A stretch of DNA of 64,000 nt from the NCBI GenBank assembly GCA_963575745.1, contig CAUYUJ010007225.1:228875-292874 (forward strand). The letters run 5' to 3'. Made by a program: the position numbers and the translations under genes. The notes under the pieces were generated by a model, which was not told the origin of the DNA, searched no databases, and was given only the letters and a program-made list of their open reading frames with translations. Origin of the DNA: Prorocentrum cordatum. Taxonomy: Eukaryota > Sar > Dinophyceae > Prorocentrales > Prorocentraceae. This document shows positions 35,101 through 44,413 of this stretch, in pieces. Numbering within the stretch: the first letter of the stretch is position 1; each line of letters starts with the position of its first letter.

Positions 35101-35407
35101 GCACGCGGCCGCGGCAGCGGCGGCCGGGCAGGCGGCAGCAGCAGCGCCCAGGGCCGCGCCGCCGGAGGCAGCGGCGGCGGCGGCTGGGCCCGAGGCGGCC
35201 CGCCCGGGGGGCAGGCGGCGCGAGCGAACGCCGGCCAGGCCAGCGCCAGCGGCCGCAAGGCCGGCGGCCCACCCAGCGGGCGGCCGGCCAGGGGGCGGCG
35301 CCGGAGCGGCGCGGGCGGCGGCGGCGCGGCGCAGCCGTCGCCGCCGTGCAGAGGGCGGCTCCATCGGGCCGGCCCCAGAGGCAGCGGACCCAGGTCGCGC
35401 CGACCAA
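32183..35407 (-). CDS. Doubtful 1,074-codon ORF, Thr/Pro/Ala/Ser repeat protein, downstream of a spliced-leader relic
   Basis: The frame runs from an ATG at 35,407, only 16 bases after the relict leader at 35,424-35,444, to a stop at 32,183. It has an Arg/Ala/Pro-rich N-terminal part, a long central PTAS-type tetrapeptide repeat encoded by the 12 bp minisatellite, and a non-repetitive tail of about 250 residues. Against it: the plus strand is also open for 964 codons over the same stretch, GC content is extreme, and no domain is visible. For it: the leader relic points into it at a natural 5'-end distance. If real it would be a mucin- or wall-like low-complexity protein. No signal peptide is obvious. 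Confidence 0.2.
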   Translation of the reverse strand: MVGATWVRCLWGRPDGAALCTAATAAPRRRRPRRSGAAPWPAARWVGRRPCGRWRWPGRRSLAPPAPRAGRLGPSRRRRCLRRRGPGRCCCRLPGRRCRGRVRRGPGRSGGRGGRGGRRPLAWAALLAARAAAPPAAAAAPLRPRAAPRRRRRRAAPRPLRPRRRPRAAPRRALLPPPPLPLPAGGAAAAAAPPLPPPLLLPPPRLPSGGGGGQRRRGRRDGRCRGGRCCRRCRRRCWLLAGGGGGGAVAGAAAAARGVPDDLPPGQPPGQPGCQPGGLPPGLPGCQPHGLPAASPIMARLTASPLARPVASLTASPTASPAACPTARPTASPLARPTASPKAGPTASPASRTASPTASPTASSAASPTGSPTANPTASPTESLTASPAASPTTSSTASPTASPTASPTASPKASPEASPTASPAASPTTSPTASPTASPTAGPTANTIGSPTASPAASPTARPTTRPTASPTASPTASPMASPSASLATSPAASPTASPTAWPAASPTARLTPRGQTDCQSRGQPHGQPHGQPHGQPDGQPECQPHGRSHGQPGQPDGQPDVQPDGQLWGQPDCQPRGQPCGQTQGKPDCQPHGQPYGQPDCHPHGQPDGQPDCQPHGRSHGQPDDQPHGLPHDQAYGQSRGQPDFQPHDQPHGQPHSQPDRLPLGQPDCQPHDQPLGLPHGQPDCQPHGQPDGQPGCQPHDQLDCQPHGQSHGQPGQPHGQPDGQSDGQPDRQHNGLPDGQPDSQPHGQSHGQLHDSPTTSLTPHPTPFPTPNLTPYPTLYLRPCPTPTPTAGPTACPTVKPPSRRHWEVPPRPRVRFPLTSGTTKPAYSWLRGGEEPFRPYSSSLLCRRLDTGGRLYKQPRGNPCTPAKRARGWSVSSTAETGRQPNRGASQTRRTGRGWTPRLFADRQHPGPRDSHTGRPLYRAQVHNSQWEPHGVVHIFLARLRRATRCPWHHARFRPASARPANLRRLPDLTSQPQLRCSGHERLAGPGYRLCAGAWTTPGTSRRREQGAPGTPARWSGSRGRRHWPRAVGWEWSGHGWEEGPSNREPMDREVASTVTPSVGGATKFR
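33120..34610. repeat. 12 bp minisatellite (CTGGCCGTGGGG family)
   Basis: About 120 units of CTGGCCGTGGGG, CTGGCAGTCGGG and variants, often in 24- or 36-base higher-order groups. Plus-strand frames read Gly-Leu-Ala-Val; minus-strand frames read Ala-Ser-Pro-Thr. Confidence 0.9.
34620..35400. repeat. Extremely GC-rich (GCC/GGC) block
   Basis: Nearly all codons are GC-only (GCC, GGC, CGG, GCG). No AT-rich stop codons arise on either strand, so long open frames are expected by composition. Confidence 0.7.
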
Positions 35408-35423
35408 CCTCGAGCCGACACGG

Positions 35424-35444
35424 CTTGAGCCAAAGGGGGTACGG
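35424..35444 (-). other. Relict spliced-leader sequence
   Basis: On the minus strand these 21 bases match the dinoflagellate spliced leader at 18 positions (mismatches at leader positions 6, 9 and 10), including an intact 3' half from TTT through GGCTCAAG. Downstream on that strand is the GC-rich block and an ATG at 35,407. Confidence 0.5.
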
Positions 35445-35869
35445 AGGGACCTGGGATACGCGAAGCGTCATTAAGTTAGGCTCCCCTCCCCACGCAGTGC
35501 TTGCGCTTAGGGGATCTTCCTTTCGCTTCTGCGGAACTGGACCCGCCTGTTGGTCCAGCGGCCCCGTTCCCGTCAGTCGCAGACGTACCCGTCGGTCGGA
35601 AGAGGTGAGTGCAAACATGAGGTAGGAAGGCGTCGGAAGCACATTGGGTTTCCGCCCGCCCACTGGAGAGGAAGGAAGAGGGGAAACCACTCGACTCTTG
35701 AAGCAGGAGGGCGGCTAAAGCAAATTCGGATCCGGGAGTCCAGAAATACCTACCCTCAACGACCGGCGTGTATCGTTCCCTAGAGAAGGCCCATCTGTTG
35801 GCCGGGCGGCCCCGTTCTTGTTTGTCGTCGCCGCGCCGTTGCAACCCCCCCGCCCCCGATGCACCCCTT

Positions 35870-36000
35870 CCGTTCGCATCGCATGCTTTGCATAGCTTTG
35901 CTTTGCCTTGCTCTGCATCGCATTTCATTGCTTTGCATTGGCGTCGCATGACATTTCTTTGTATTGTTTTGCATTGCCTCGATTTGCCTTGCGCCGCGTA
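35870..36000. repeat. TTTGCATTGC-type short repeat
   Basis: About 130 bases of words such as CTTTGC, CATTGC and CATCGC. They are complementary in style to the AAGCAATG words at 107-245. Confidence 0.7.
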
Positions 36001-36059
36001 TATTGTACCGAATGGATTGCATGCGCCACATTCGCTGCACCACCTAGATTGTGCCTAGT

Positions 36060-36540
36060 TTTTTCCATGGACAGGGCAGACTCACTGCTTTGTTGCTTGG
36101 TCTTCGAAAGCGGGCAGATTTTCGTACCGAGCAGTAGAGTCGGTGGCCAGGCCCACCACTCCTTGCGACGACGAAGGAGCCCAAAGCAGCAGGATGACAT
36201 GCAGAAAGCAGGGAAATCCGAAAGGCCAGAAAGAAGGACAGCCAGCAGTTTAGGGCGCTCACACTAGGGGAATAAACAAGGAAGAGAGTCCAAGAACTGA
36301 GCCCAAAGACTGTGGGACCTCAGCCCGCGCACTTTGTGGATTTCCCGACACCTCGACGCGTGAGCAAAACAGGGGCTGGTAGGCAGCCTCCCAGGATAGC
36401 ACCACGATTGTGTGCCATGGCCATCGTGCCACCTAGATTGCACAGCACATATTGCAAGAAACCACCGTTTGGGGTCCACGTTGGCCAACCTGGATGTATC
36501 GTTGTGTGTAGATATGCGTATGCTGTTTTTTTGCGTTCTC
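36060..36540. other. No recognised gene; short-word linker traces
   Basis: ATTGCACCACCTAGATTG-like words at 36,035-36,055 and 36,425-36,450 recall the linker of the satellite complex. Nothing else is recognised. Confidence 0.35.
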
Positions 36541-37410
36541 GCTTTTTCGTATTCAGAGCGTCCCAGACGGCCGAAGAGGACCCAAGACGGCTGAAGATGG
36601 TCCCAAGACGGTCGAAGATGGCCCCAAGAGAACCCGAGTATGGCCCAGGACTCCGAGAGGCCCCCATGACGTCCCAAGCGCCCCCAGAATGCCCACAGAT
36701 GGGTTCGAGAGGCCTCCAAAATAGTCCAAGAATCCAAAGAGTACCCAATGGGTGCTCCAAGACGTCCTAGGATGGCACCCATACGGCCCCAGAGGCCCCC
36801 AGGACGCCCCAGGAGGGCCCCGAGAGGATCTCCACGACGGCATCCGGAAACAACAATCGTTCACGCCTTTTCGGCCTTCCGACGCCCCAACGACACCCCA
36901 AGAGGCGTCGAGATCACCCCAGGACCGCCCGAGAGGCCTCAAAGACGGCCCAGGATGCCGCCAAAGAGGGCACACGAGGCTTCCACGACGGTCCAGGAAA
37001 CCTCCAAGAGTGCCCTATAGAGGGCCCCAAAGACGGTCCAAAAGACAGCCTCGAGACGGTCCCACATGCCCCCCAAGACGCCCTGAGAGGGCCCCACGAG
37101 GACCCCCGAGAGAGCCTCAATGTGCAAAGACAATCTGTATCCCGGATGTGTTTGACAGATTTCTGCGTTCTCGCCTGTTGATCTTCGGACAGCCCAAGAC
37201 ATTCCAAAAGGGCGACAAGACGGCCCGAGAGGCCTCGAAGGCGACCGAAGAGGTTCCCAAGGAGGCCCTCAGAGGGGCCCCATACGGGGAAGCCGGATGG
37301 CCCCGAGAGCACTCTCCCCAAAGGTGGCCCCCCTTAGACAACTCAAGATGCCCCCAAGAGGCTCGCACGAAGGCCTCAAACAAATCCCCAGGACCCCCCC
37401 CTGGCATCTA
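36540..37410. repeat. CCAAGA-type array
   Basis: Words such as GGCCCCAAGA and CCCGAGAGGCC repeat. Two non-repeat inserts share TGCGTTCTCGC, CTTCGGA-like and CCCAAGAC words (36,530 and 37,160), suggesting a longer compound unit of about 630 bases. Confidence 0.65.
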
Positions 37411-37726
37411 AAAGGCTTCCGAGAAACTCCGCGACGCCCAGACTACACGCGTTCCAGATGTGCACACCGCGAAACGAGATTAATATGTCAACAAGATCCA
37501 CCCGAACACGTTTCCAAATGCGTGTCGCCGGGAACAACTCAGCACCACGTAAAGTAATACCGCTGTCGGCTTGGACCGGCCTGGCCCAACACATGGCCAC
37601 ATAAGCGAAGTTTTACCTGGCCATGCGCCTCTCCAGGAGCGCGACGCGTGGGCGAAATTGGCACCGCGTGGATCACATCGGATGCCGCTTGGACTGACCT
37701 GACAGAAACAATATAAACTTCAACCG

Positions 37727-37752
37727 CGTTTTTTTTTTTTTTTTTTTTTTCT
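37727..37752. repeat. Homopolymer T tract
   Basis: A run of about 22 T with one C. On the minus strand it is an A tract that could be a retroposition poly-A, but no gene is recognised upstream. Confidence 0.8.
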
Positions 37753-38007
37753 TTTTCCGTCGGCGCGCCGACTCGCCCGAGGGTCCTAATAAAGAAGACA
37801 GGCTGACTGTCCCTTGGCCGAGGCGATAAAACCATGATAAATAAGTTCGCAAGCGGCTTGTGCTTAGTGTGCGAGTTCTCCCGTACATTTTTTGGAATGA
37901 ACCATCCTTTGAATCATCTGAGATGTCCCCTGCCTCTGCCTTTTCCTGTTAGCAACAGCAGCGCGGAGCGCGAGCTCCGAAATGCCTCAGAGGGTCTGAC
38001 CCTGTGA

Positions 38008-38403
38008 TCAGGTACAGGATGATATTACGCTGAGAGAAGAATTAAGCAGTGCATGGGCCACCTGAAGTGCCGCAAGGAAAACATCACGGACAAGCTCGTT
38101 TCTGGGAGCCCAGTGATTCGGCCGTTCTACTCCCAACTGGGTCATGATATCGGTGCCCACTGGAACCGATATAGAGTAGCACATGTTTTTTTGTAAAAAA
38201 GGTCGTGCTATACTGGCCCAAGTGATACCCGCCTGAGCGCGTTCTCCAGCGCATGGCGCTGATATTTTCCCTAGTGCCACTTTGATCAGACCGCTGCCGA
38301 CAAGAAACAGTATAGCCCGAAAAAGATCCACATGCTCAAGGTGGTGTAAACCACAGGATAAAGCGTGGCGCACGCTGCAGATCTGAGCCTGCTGTGCGCT
38401 CAA
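38008..38403 (-). CDS. Unrecognised 131-codon ORF in a lower-GC stretch
   Basis: The surrounding DNA (37,860-38,400) is lower in GC than most of the window, so a 131-codon frame is less likely by chance here. The protein has two hydrophobic stretches (about residues 26-46 and 104-125) and several cysteines but no motif I recognise. It may be an exon, a relic, or not coding. Confidence 0.2.
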   Translation of the reverse strand: MSAQQAQICSVRHALSCGLHHLEHVDLFRAILFLVGSGLIKVALGKISAPCAGERAQAGITWASIARPFLQKNMCYSISVPVGTDIMTQLGVERPNHWAPRNELVRDVFLAALQVAHALLNSSLSVISSCT

Positions 38404-38409
38404 AACCGA

Positions 38410-39650
38410 GAAGCGGAGATCGAGCGAGACCTGGCGGAAATCAACCCAGGAAGACCTTCAGAGTCGTGCGCCACGGAGGACGCGGGACGGTCGCGCGATT
38501 CGACATCCAGCAGTCTCTCTATCGGGCGGACTGCGCATCAAGAGTCCTGCGGACGAGTGACACGCGCAAGCCTGGTGAGACATCATCGACGGCAGCATCG
38601 ACGGGAGCCGTGCACCACCCACCGACGCAGGAGTGGGCCGCCGTGCCCTGGCCGGGCTCTGGCTGGCAGATCGGCCAGACGAGAAGGACAATCGGAAGAC
38701 GTCCCTGCCGACCTCGCTCGCTCCTTCTCCGTGCGTTGCCGCCCGTCCGTCGAGGCGGGCGCTGGCCGGCGGCGGGCACAGCGCTGAGGCACGATGTTGA
38801 AAAATCACTTCCCACGGGACAGCAAGTCTACACCCTGCGAAATGCTTTAGAAATCATGGGTTAAGAAATTCATAGTCTCAGAACCTGAATAAAAACCCAA
38901 AAGTTCCATTCAAATCTTAGGATTTACATTGAAACGTCAAGAATAATCGAGACTCTGGCCGAAAACTTAGGTTTTCTTAAGCATCGCCCAAGGTGTAGCC
39001 CGGCGTCGGCCCGCGCCGGTCCCAAGGCTGGCCGCCCGTGGTCCTCCCCTGCCGCTCTGCTGCCCCGTGCGCTCTCTCCTGAGGTGGCGCTGCTCCGCTG
39101 GGGGGGGCGAGGGGGCCGCGGACGGCAGGCACAGTGGTCACGTGAAGCGTGACGCTCGCAGGCCGAGTCCCGCCCCTGACGGGTGGCTCTCCCGTATCCT
39201 CCTGTTCCTGCTCCTTGCCTCTGCTCTCTCTCTCTCTCTCTGTGCCGGCTGACAGGCTGGAAGGTCCGTGCCACGTGCGCCTGCCGAATTCCCTCTTCGA
39301 GAGAGGATTCCAGTAACCACCAGGAAACGCTGGGAGGCACAAAAGATGCCGAAATCCGTGACTTGAAACTCGCAATCGCTGCAAACTTCCCATCCCCTTC
39401 CCGTTCAAGTAACTCTAACGGATCCCTCGCCTCGTCAGCAGAACTGGCACGCTCGAGACATCACGAAGGAAGCCGCGCGGCCCAGCGGGCAGCACGTATG
39501 CCATGCCTCTAATCTCTGTGCTGGAAGAAAACTTAGGGCAGACGCAACCGATCTATTGCGAATGCGTCGGACGTGCATGCGGCAGCGAGCCTGCACTGCA
39601 GGGCTTTCAGTTGCATGACGGCGCAGATGCGCTTGCTCAGATGTGAGCGA
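38410..39650. other. No recognised gene
   Basis: Overlapping frames on both strands without known motifs. The palindrome GAAAACTTAGGTTTTC lies at about 38,960-38,976, and a CT run at 39,225-39,242. Confidence 0.3.
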
Positions 39651-39654
39651 CATG

Positions 39655-40380
39655 CCAGATCCACGCCCATATGCGCCGAGCGGGAACGGCCGGCAGCGGA
39701 GCCCAAGGAATCATAGGCAATGGACCACAAAGCACCATCGCTTGAAACACTGACCGGCAGCGGCCGACTACGGGCCCGGAAGGCCAACTATCGGGCACCA
39801 ATGCACAAGGCACCAGCCCCGACTGGACGGCCGACTGCAACACCGAGGGCCAATCATGAGGCACCAACCATAGGGCACCGACCGCGAACGACCTACTGCG
39901 ACCCCGCTGGGCATAAGGCACCGACCGTGAACGTCACGACCGCGACCCCATGTGCTTTCTGAGAGCATAAGAAAGATATCAGAAGTGCAGGCCCTGTTTG
40001 GGGCCACCAATGAATGATGCACCAGCCACGAGGCTCCGACTGGGAGCATCCGAGTGCGACACCGACGGACAGCCATAGGGCACCACCGCACAGGGCACCA
40101 GCACCAACCATAGGGCACGAACTGGGAATGGCCGAACGCGATGCAGACGGCAGACCATAGGATACCAACGAACACGGCACCAGCTATAGGGCGCAAACCA
40201 GGAACGGCCGACTGCGACACCGACGGGCAGCCACAGGGGGCACCAACACCAACCACAGGGCACCGACCGGGAATGGTCGACCGCGGCGCAGAGCATAGAT
40301 GGCACCAGCCATAGGGCACCGACCCGGGAAGGCCTGCTGCAGCACCGATGGACACCTCCTCAGAACCCCCGTCGAAAAAC
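39655..40380. repeat. Degenerate 60-95 bp tandem repeats
   Basis: Recurring words are GGCCGACTGCGACACCGACGG, CATAGGGCACC and ACCGGGAATGG. Unit length varies. The 374-codon minus-strand frame from 40,892 to 39,768 translates this array into a repeated V-P-Y-G-W-C peptide and is not convincing as a gene. Confidence 0.6.
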
Positions 40381-40618
40381 CGCAAGTGCGAGCATTGCTT
40401 GGGGGACGAACTTGCCATCGCTCGGACGTCTGCTCCCAGTGCAATTTTCGGCTTCACGCGTTCACTTGTTGCAAGATGATCCCAAATGCTCCTCGATGGT
40501 CCTCGCCGCCCCTCCCGGCCCTCCGCCCCCGCCAGGTAGCGAGTCCGACCAGCGCCCCCCCCCACCCCCGGCCCCGCCCTGAAGTCGCGCGCGCTGGGGA
40601 TTCGGCGCGCATGGGCGC

Positions 40619-41524
40619 TCAGCACCAGCGCGGACCCCCTGGGAGGTGGATGCACTGGCCGCCAGCCGGGCCGAAGCAGTCGTCGGCGGCGTCGTCGCCG
40701 CAGCCCAGCGAGGTGTCCGCCTCGGACGGCGCTGGGCGGCAGGCTCCGCCCGCCCGCCGGGCGAGCTCGTCGCGGATCTCGGCGCGGAGGTCCTCGCCAG
40801 CGCCCCGCAGCTTGCGCAGGACGTCGCAGGAGTGCTCTTCGGCCTCGTCGGAGGGCCCCTCCGAGCTGGAGTACGCTGTCAGCACAAGCCACATCGGCTC
40901 GTCGGAGGCTGGATCGACAGCGACTATCAGGCCGCGGATGTACATCGTACTCCAGTAGAGCGAGCCCTGCTTGGTCCGATTCACCGCCTGGGCAAGGAGC
41001 GGGCTTCCAGTCGAGTGCGAGCTCCTTATGGCGGCCTGCACCTCTGGGTCCAAAAAATGCTCGCAGCCTACGCTCAGAAGTCGAGGAGACGCTTGCTGCA
41101 ACTCTGTTTCGGTATACCCTGTGATCTCTTGCAGCGACTCCGACACCGCAAGTAGGCGGTGGTCAGGATCCGTGGGATCCATCAAGGAGGCTGCGTGCAT
41201 GCTGTTCTTCACTACGCTCTGGACGATTGCCATGATCTCAGCTTTCTGCAGTTTCACGCCTTGTTCCTCCACCGAGAAAGCGTCCGAAAATGTCGCCTGG
41301 GATAACTGCCTGCAGCCAGGGATGCCCAGACAGTCGCAGGCGGTGTCCACAGTCGAGAGTCCTCCTTCGCCAGAACTGCCAAATTTGCTGAGGTCTCCGA
41401 GCTTGGCGGTGTTGGTGTTGGGCTTGATGGGTTCGAAAGCGTTGCTGGCGAAATCCCGCGACGACGTCAACGACGTTGCTGACTGCGCGTCCGCCATGCC
41501 GCGGATCGATTGGGATCGCAGCAC
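40619..41524 (-). CDS. PAS-domain protein (degenerate LOV-like)
   Basis: The 301-residue frame has one PAS domain at about residues 105-220. It contains D-P-x-x-x-D-H-R-L-L-A-V-S at the first strand, ITGYT at 134-138, a G-C-x-x-F-L element at 153-158, and K-Q-G-S-L-Y-W-S near 185-192. In LOV domains the reactive cysteine sits in N-C-R-F-L; here Cys154 occupies a similar place, but the preceding loop is longer, the Asn of the F-W-N motif is Ser192 and the terminal-strand Gln is not apparent, so photochemistry is doubtful. Flanks are disordered and acidic (Glu/Asp-rich after 222). The whole domain lies in one uninterrupted frame, unlike the hydrolase gene. An unannotated upstream exon cannot be excluded. 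Single-PAS proteins of this style are numerous in dinoflagellates; partners are unknown. Confidence 0.75.
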   Translation of the reverse strand: MLRSQSIRGMADAQSATSLTSSRDFASNAFEPIKPNTNTAKLGDLSKFGSSGEGGLSTVDTACDCLGIPGCRQLSQATFSDAFSVEEQGVKLQKAEIMAIVQSVVKNSMHAASLMDPTDPDHRLLAVSESLQEITGYTETELQQASPRLLSVGCEHFLDPEVQAAIRSSHSTGSPLLAQAVNRTKQGSLYWSTMYIRGLIVAVDPASDEPMWLVLTAYSSSEGPSDEAEEHSCDVLRKLRGAGEDLRAEIRDELARRAGGACRPAPSEADTSLGCGDDAADDCFGPAGGQCIHLPGGPRWC

Positions 41525-41677
41525 TTACTGGCAAACTGTGAGGAGGAACTGCGAGACAACTCCCCTCTTGAGCCCAGATGCGGTCGGCCGTCTGGTGCTG
41601 GTGTTGGCCTGTCTTGGGGTACCCTCGGCTGGCATGGGGCTGCCTTGGCTGGAGTCGATGAGCCCGAAAGATGACTA

Positions 41678-41835
41678 CCTACCAGACCACCCTCACCCAA
41701 CCCGAAGACCCGAATTTCGGGTTGGGGGGGGTAAGGGTTCCACATGTGTTTTTTTCGATATTTCCCGGACCCCCCCCACTGGAAATCGAGGGTAAATCTG
41801 AGCCTTCGGGTTGGGTTGGGGTGGTTTGGTGGGTG
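41678..41835. mobile_element. Fold-back / MITE-like element
   Basis: Inverted arms at 41,678-41,707 and 41,804-41,835 share CTTCGGGTTGGGT (read on one strand), matching at 21 of 23 bases in the core. The interior has a second palindrome (ACCCGAATTTCGGGT) and G/C runs. It sits about 150 bases 5' of the PAS gene. No clear target duplication. Confidence 0.5.
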
Positions 41836-41845
41836 GTGAAAAGAA

Positions 41846-41881
41846 GAGACTTGGCGTAAGTGGTTCAACGTGCCAAGTCTC
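41846..41881. other. Perfect 10-bp stem hairpin
   Basis: GAGACTTGGC (41,846-41,855) pairs exactly with 41,872-41,881 across a 16-base loop, directly beside the fold-back element. Role unknown. Confidence 0.55.
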
Positions 41882-41889
41882 CTCAACTA

Positions 41890-42520
41890 GCTCTTTTCTA
41901 TCCGCTCCCCTGCCCGTGCCGACGGGCACGGAGCTCCCAGTCTCGACTCGCCAGAGTGCACAAGAAGACTCCAAGATGGCTTCGGAGGGCCCGTGATTGC
42001 TTCCACGATGGCACAATGTGGGCCAAACTGGCTGTAGACTCAAGACGGCCGAATATGGCTCGAAGACGTCCCAAGATGGCTCTGAGGTGGCCGTCCTGGA
42101 GATGCAAACTTAATTGGCACACTTTCGCCTTTCCCCCCCCCCCCCCACTTCGGTTTTCAAATGGGCCTTTGAAGCTTCAATGTGGCCCCGAAATTGCCCC
42201 CCGAGGGCCTTACGAGGGGCTCCTAATGCCCTTCTAGAACTGTTTGCAAGGCCCCAGAAACATTTTTCTAACGTCTCATTTCTTGCCGATTGCCTCCAAC
42301 ATGGCCTCAACCCGTACACACACACTAGATGCACAACAACGCAAGATGCCGAATCCCAGCCGCTGAAAGCAAAGGACGCATCGAACGCGCTGTCGCACGA
42401 ACAGCAGCGCGGGCACGTCTAGCCGACGAGAGCTCCGAGAGGGGCCCGAGAGAGTGCCCCAGGCGGTTCCGAGTTCTTTCTTACGCGTGAAGATTACAGG
42501 CTCTTTCTAAGCGGCCGAGA
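41890..42520. other. No recognised gene; C-tract and CCAAGA-like words
   Basis: Resembles the dispersed CCAAGA family loosely (42,040-42,230), with a 13-base C run near 42,133. Confidence 0.35.
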
Positions 42521-42830
42521 GACACGCAGAAGTACAGCTCAGCCAAACTAGACTAAGACACGCTAGCCTAAACCAAAGCACGCCAAGCTTAGGCCAGTCC
42601 AGCTAAGCTGAGCGAAGCCAGGCATAGCAAGGCAACGCAACGCAAATATAAGCAGGATCAGCAGGACATCTCTGCTCAGGTACACTCAGCTAAGCTGCGC
42701 GAGTCCACGCCAAGCCAAGCTCACCTATGACGGCCCCACTCAACCAAGCGACGCTACATTAAGCGGAGGCAAGCTCGAGCTAATCTACCTACGAGAGGCT
42801 AAGCAACACAACCATATGCTACGACAACTT
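42520..42830. repeat. Decayed AAGC/CTAAGC short-word region
   Basis: Words such as CTAAGC, CCAAGC and AGCGAAGC recur irregularly, similar to 107-245. Confidence 0.5.
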
Positions 42831-43014
42831 ATGGTGAAACTCGCTGGAATATTGCCAGCGCAGCCGCGCTACGAACGCCGGCTTGTACGGATCCCCCCTT
42901 TCGTGAGACTGGTGTCCCCCCTCTTTGCTTCACCAAGTGCTCGTCCCACGATCATTATTTCAGGTGTGGCGTGCCCCAAGGCTCACAGCTGCGATGGCGG
43001 ATGAATAGCTGTGC

Positions 43015-43495
43015 GCCTGGCAACGCTCTGGGAGAGCGATGTCTAGCTTGGATTCGCGTAGGACACCACACCGCCGAACACCCCAGGGGCGCTGCAGAAT
43101 AGCCACCGTTGCACGCCTGGCATCACCTGCGCATGGAGCTTTTCTCCGCTGGATGTCTCAAGGAAACTGCAAAACGGCGATGGGCGCTCGCGTGGCCGTG
43201 CCCAGGGATGGCGAGATCGAGCTGGACCCCCCAGGGGCGCAGCAAGACGGTGGCACCCAGTTGCAGGCTTGGCAACACCCAGTGAGGGCGATATCTGGCC
43301 TGGGTCCGCGTAGACACCACTGCGATGGAGGAGGAGGAGGAGGAGGAGGAGACGGAGGAGGAGGAGGAGGAGGTTACACCCATGGCAACACTCGGGGGGG
43401 AGGGGGCGAGGTCTACTTTGGAACTGCGCGGGACGCCACTCCGCTCGACCGCCCCAGTGGCGCAGCAGAGCAGCGACGCTTTGCACGCCTGGTGG
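43015..43495. repeat. Degenerate compound tandem repeat with a GAG insert
   Basis: Two modules alternate. One starts GGCAAC and passes GAGAGCGATGTCTAGC and CGCGTAG-ACACCAC (43,019; 43,270; 43,384). The other is CCCAGGGGCGCAGCA...TTGCACGCCTGG (43,081; 43,230; 43,452). A GAG tract lies at 43,327-43,372. Confidence 0.6.
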
Positions 43496-43639
43496 TGCAC
43501 AGAGAGACGCGGAGGGGGGACGAGGAAAGAAGGGAGGTGCGAGGAGAAGTCAGGAAGAATGAACAACAAATGCTCTGTTCAAAGCGAGGTCCCGACACAA
43601 ACAGTCATCGGATGCATATGACGATTACGGCGGGCTTGT

Positions 43640-44190
43640 TCCTTTGATGAAGACTACTCCACCCAGGATAAGGCCGTAATCCCTATTCGCGTCTGATGGT
43701 TAGAGCCTATATATTATCGACGTGTTAGACTGTGGAAGCTGGCGGAAGGTGCGTGGCAGCCTGGACTTCCCAACAGGCCACTTCCTCACACGATGTTCCT
43801 ATCACATAATAACATATTTTGGCATGTCAATATCTGCCATCTTATACACAAACCTGGTAACAAACTACGGCTGGACCCCATACGGAAATCAATAACAGCA
43901 TACCGAGACAACCGAACATGTTCGCATGACACATGTGCGACAATAACAATGTAGAACATTCCACATACACTAATTACTTCAAGGACATCCCATCAGACAA
44001 CACATCCCTGGAACACAATGCAACACCGACAGCTTTGAACACTCATGAATATAACATCAATAATACTCATGGACACCACGCTCGTGTTTGTTGTTCCAAA
44101 GTGAAAACCACATGCCGAACGGACCGCCACATTAAATGAAACCGTTATCGGGAGATGGGCGGTGAATGATAATTCCGCACGACATCCTTT
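43640..44190. other. AT-richer island without a gene
   Basis: About 550 bases with clearly lower GC than anything nearby. No frame of note and no repeat seen; origin unknown. Confidence 0.5.
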
Positions 44191-44204
44191 TTAATTTGCA
44201 CTGC

Positions 44205-44413
44205 TCACATCAGCACGGTCTCGTCATGTCGAGGGGTGCTTGTGTGCTCTTGCTCCAGCATCCGCGGCGCTGCTAAGCCGAAGCCTACCATGGGCCCCTC
44301 AAAGTTGAAGACGGTGTAGTAACGATGGAAAATGGGCTGGCCCAAGATGAATGTGGTTGGGCCAACAGGCTCGGGGAGCGTCACCCCGACCACACGGGGC
44401 ACGCACTGTCGGC
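44205..44413 (-). pseudogene. C-terminal exon or fragment of a pepsin-like aspartic protease
   Basis: The segment reads C-V-P-R-V-V then L-P-E-P-V-G-P-T-T-F-I-L-G-Q, then Y-Y-T-V-F and V-G-F-G-L-A, ending at a stop. This is the last block of pepsin/cathepsin-D proteases: the final cysteine, the F-I-L-G element, the R-Y-Y-T-V-F strand and V-G-F. An AG at 44,415-44,414 could be its splice acceptor. No catalytic D-T-G or D-S-G motif is visible within the next few kilobases upstream, so either the earlier exons lie beyond long introns or, more likely, this is an isolated fragment. An extra ~25 residues follow the usual family end. Confidence 0.55.

Noticed and set aside
37727-37752. Poly-A tail of a retroposed gene on the minus strand
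   Set aside because: No leader relic or coding sequence was found in the expected position.
39768-40892. 374-codon ORF overlapping the PAS gene
   Set aside because: It overlaps a domain-bearing ORF in another frame and otherwise translates a tandem repeat.
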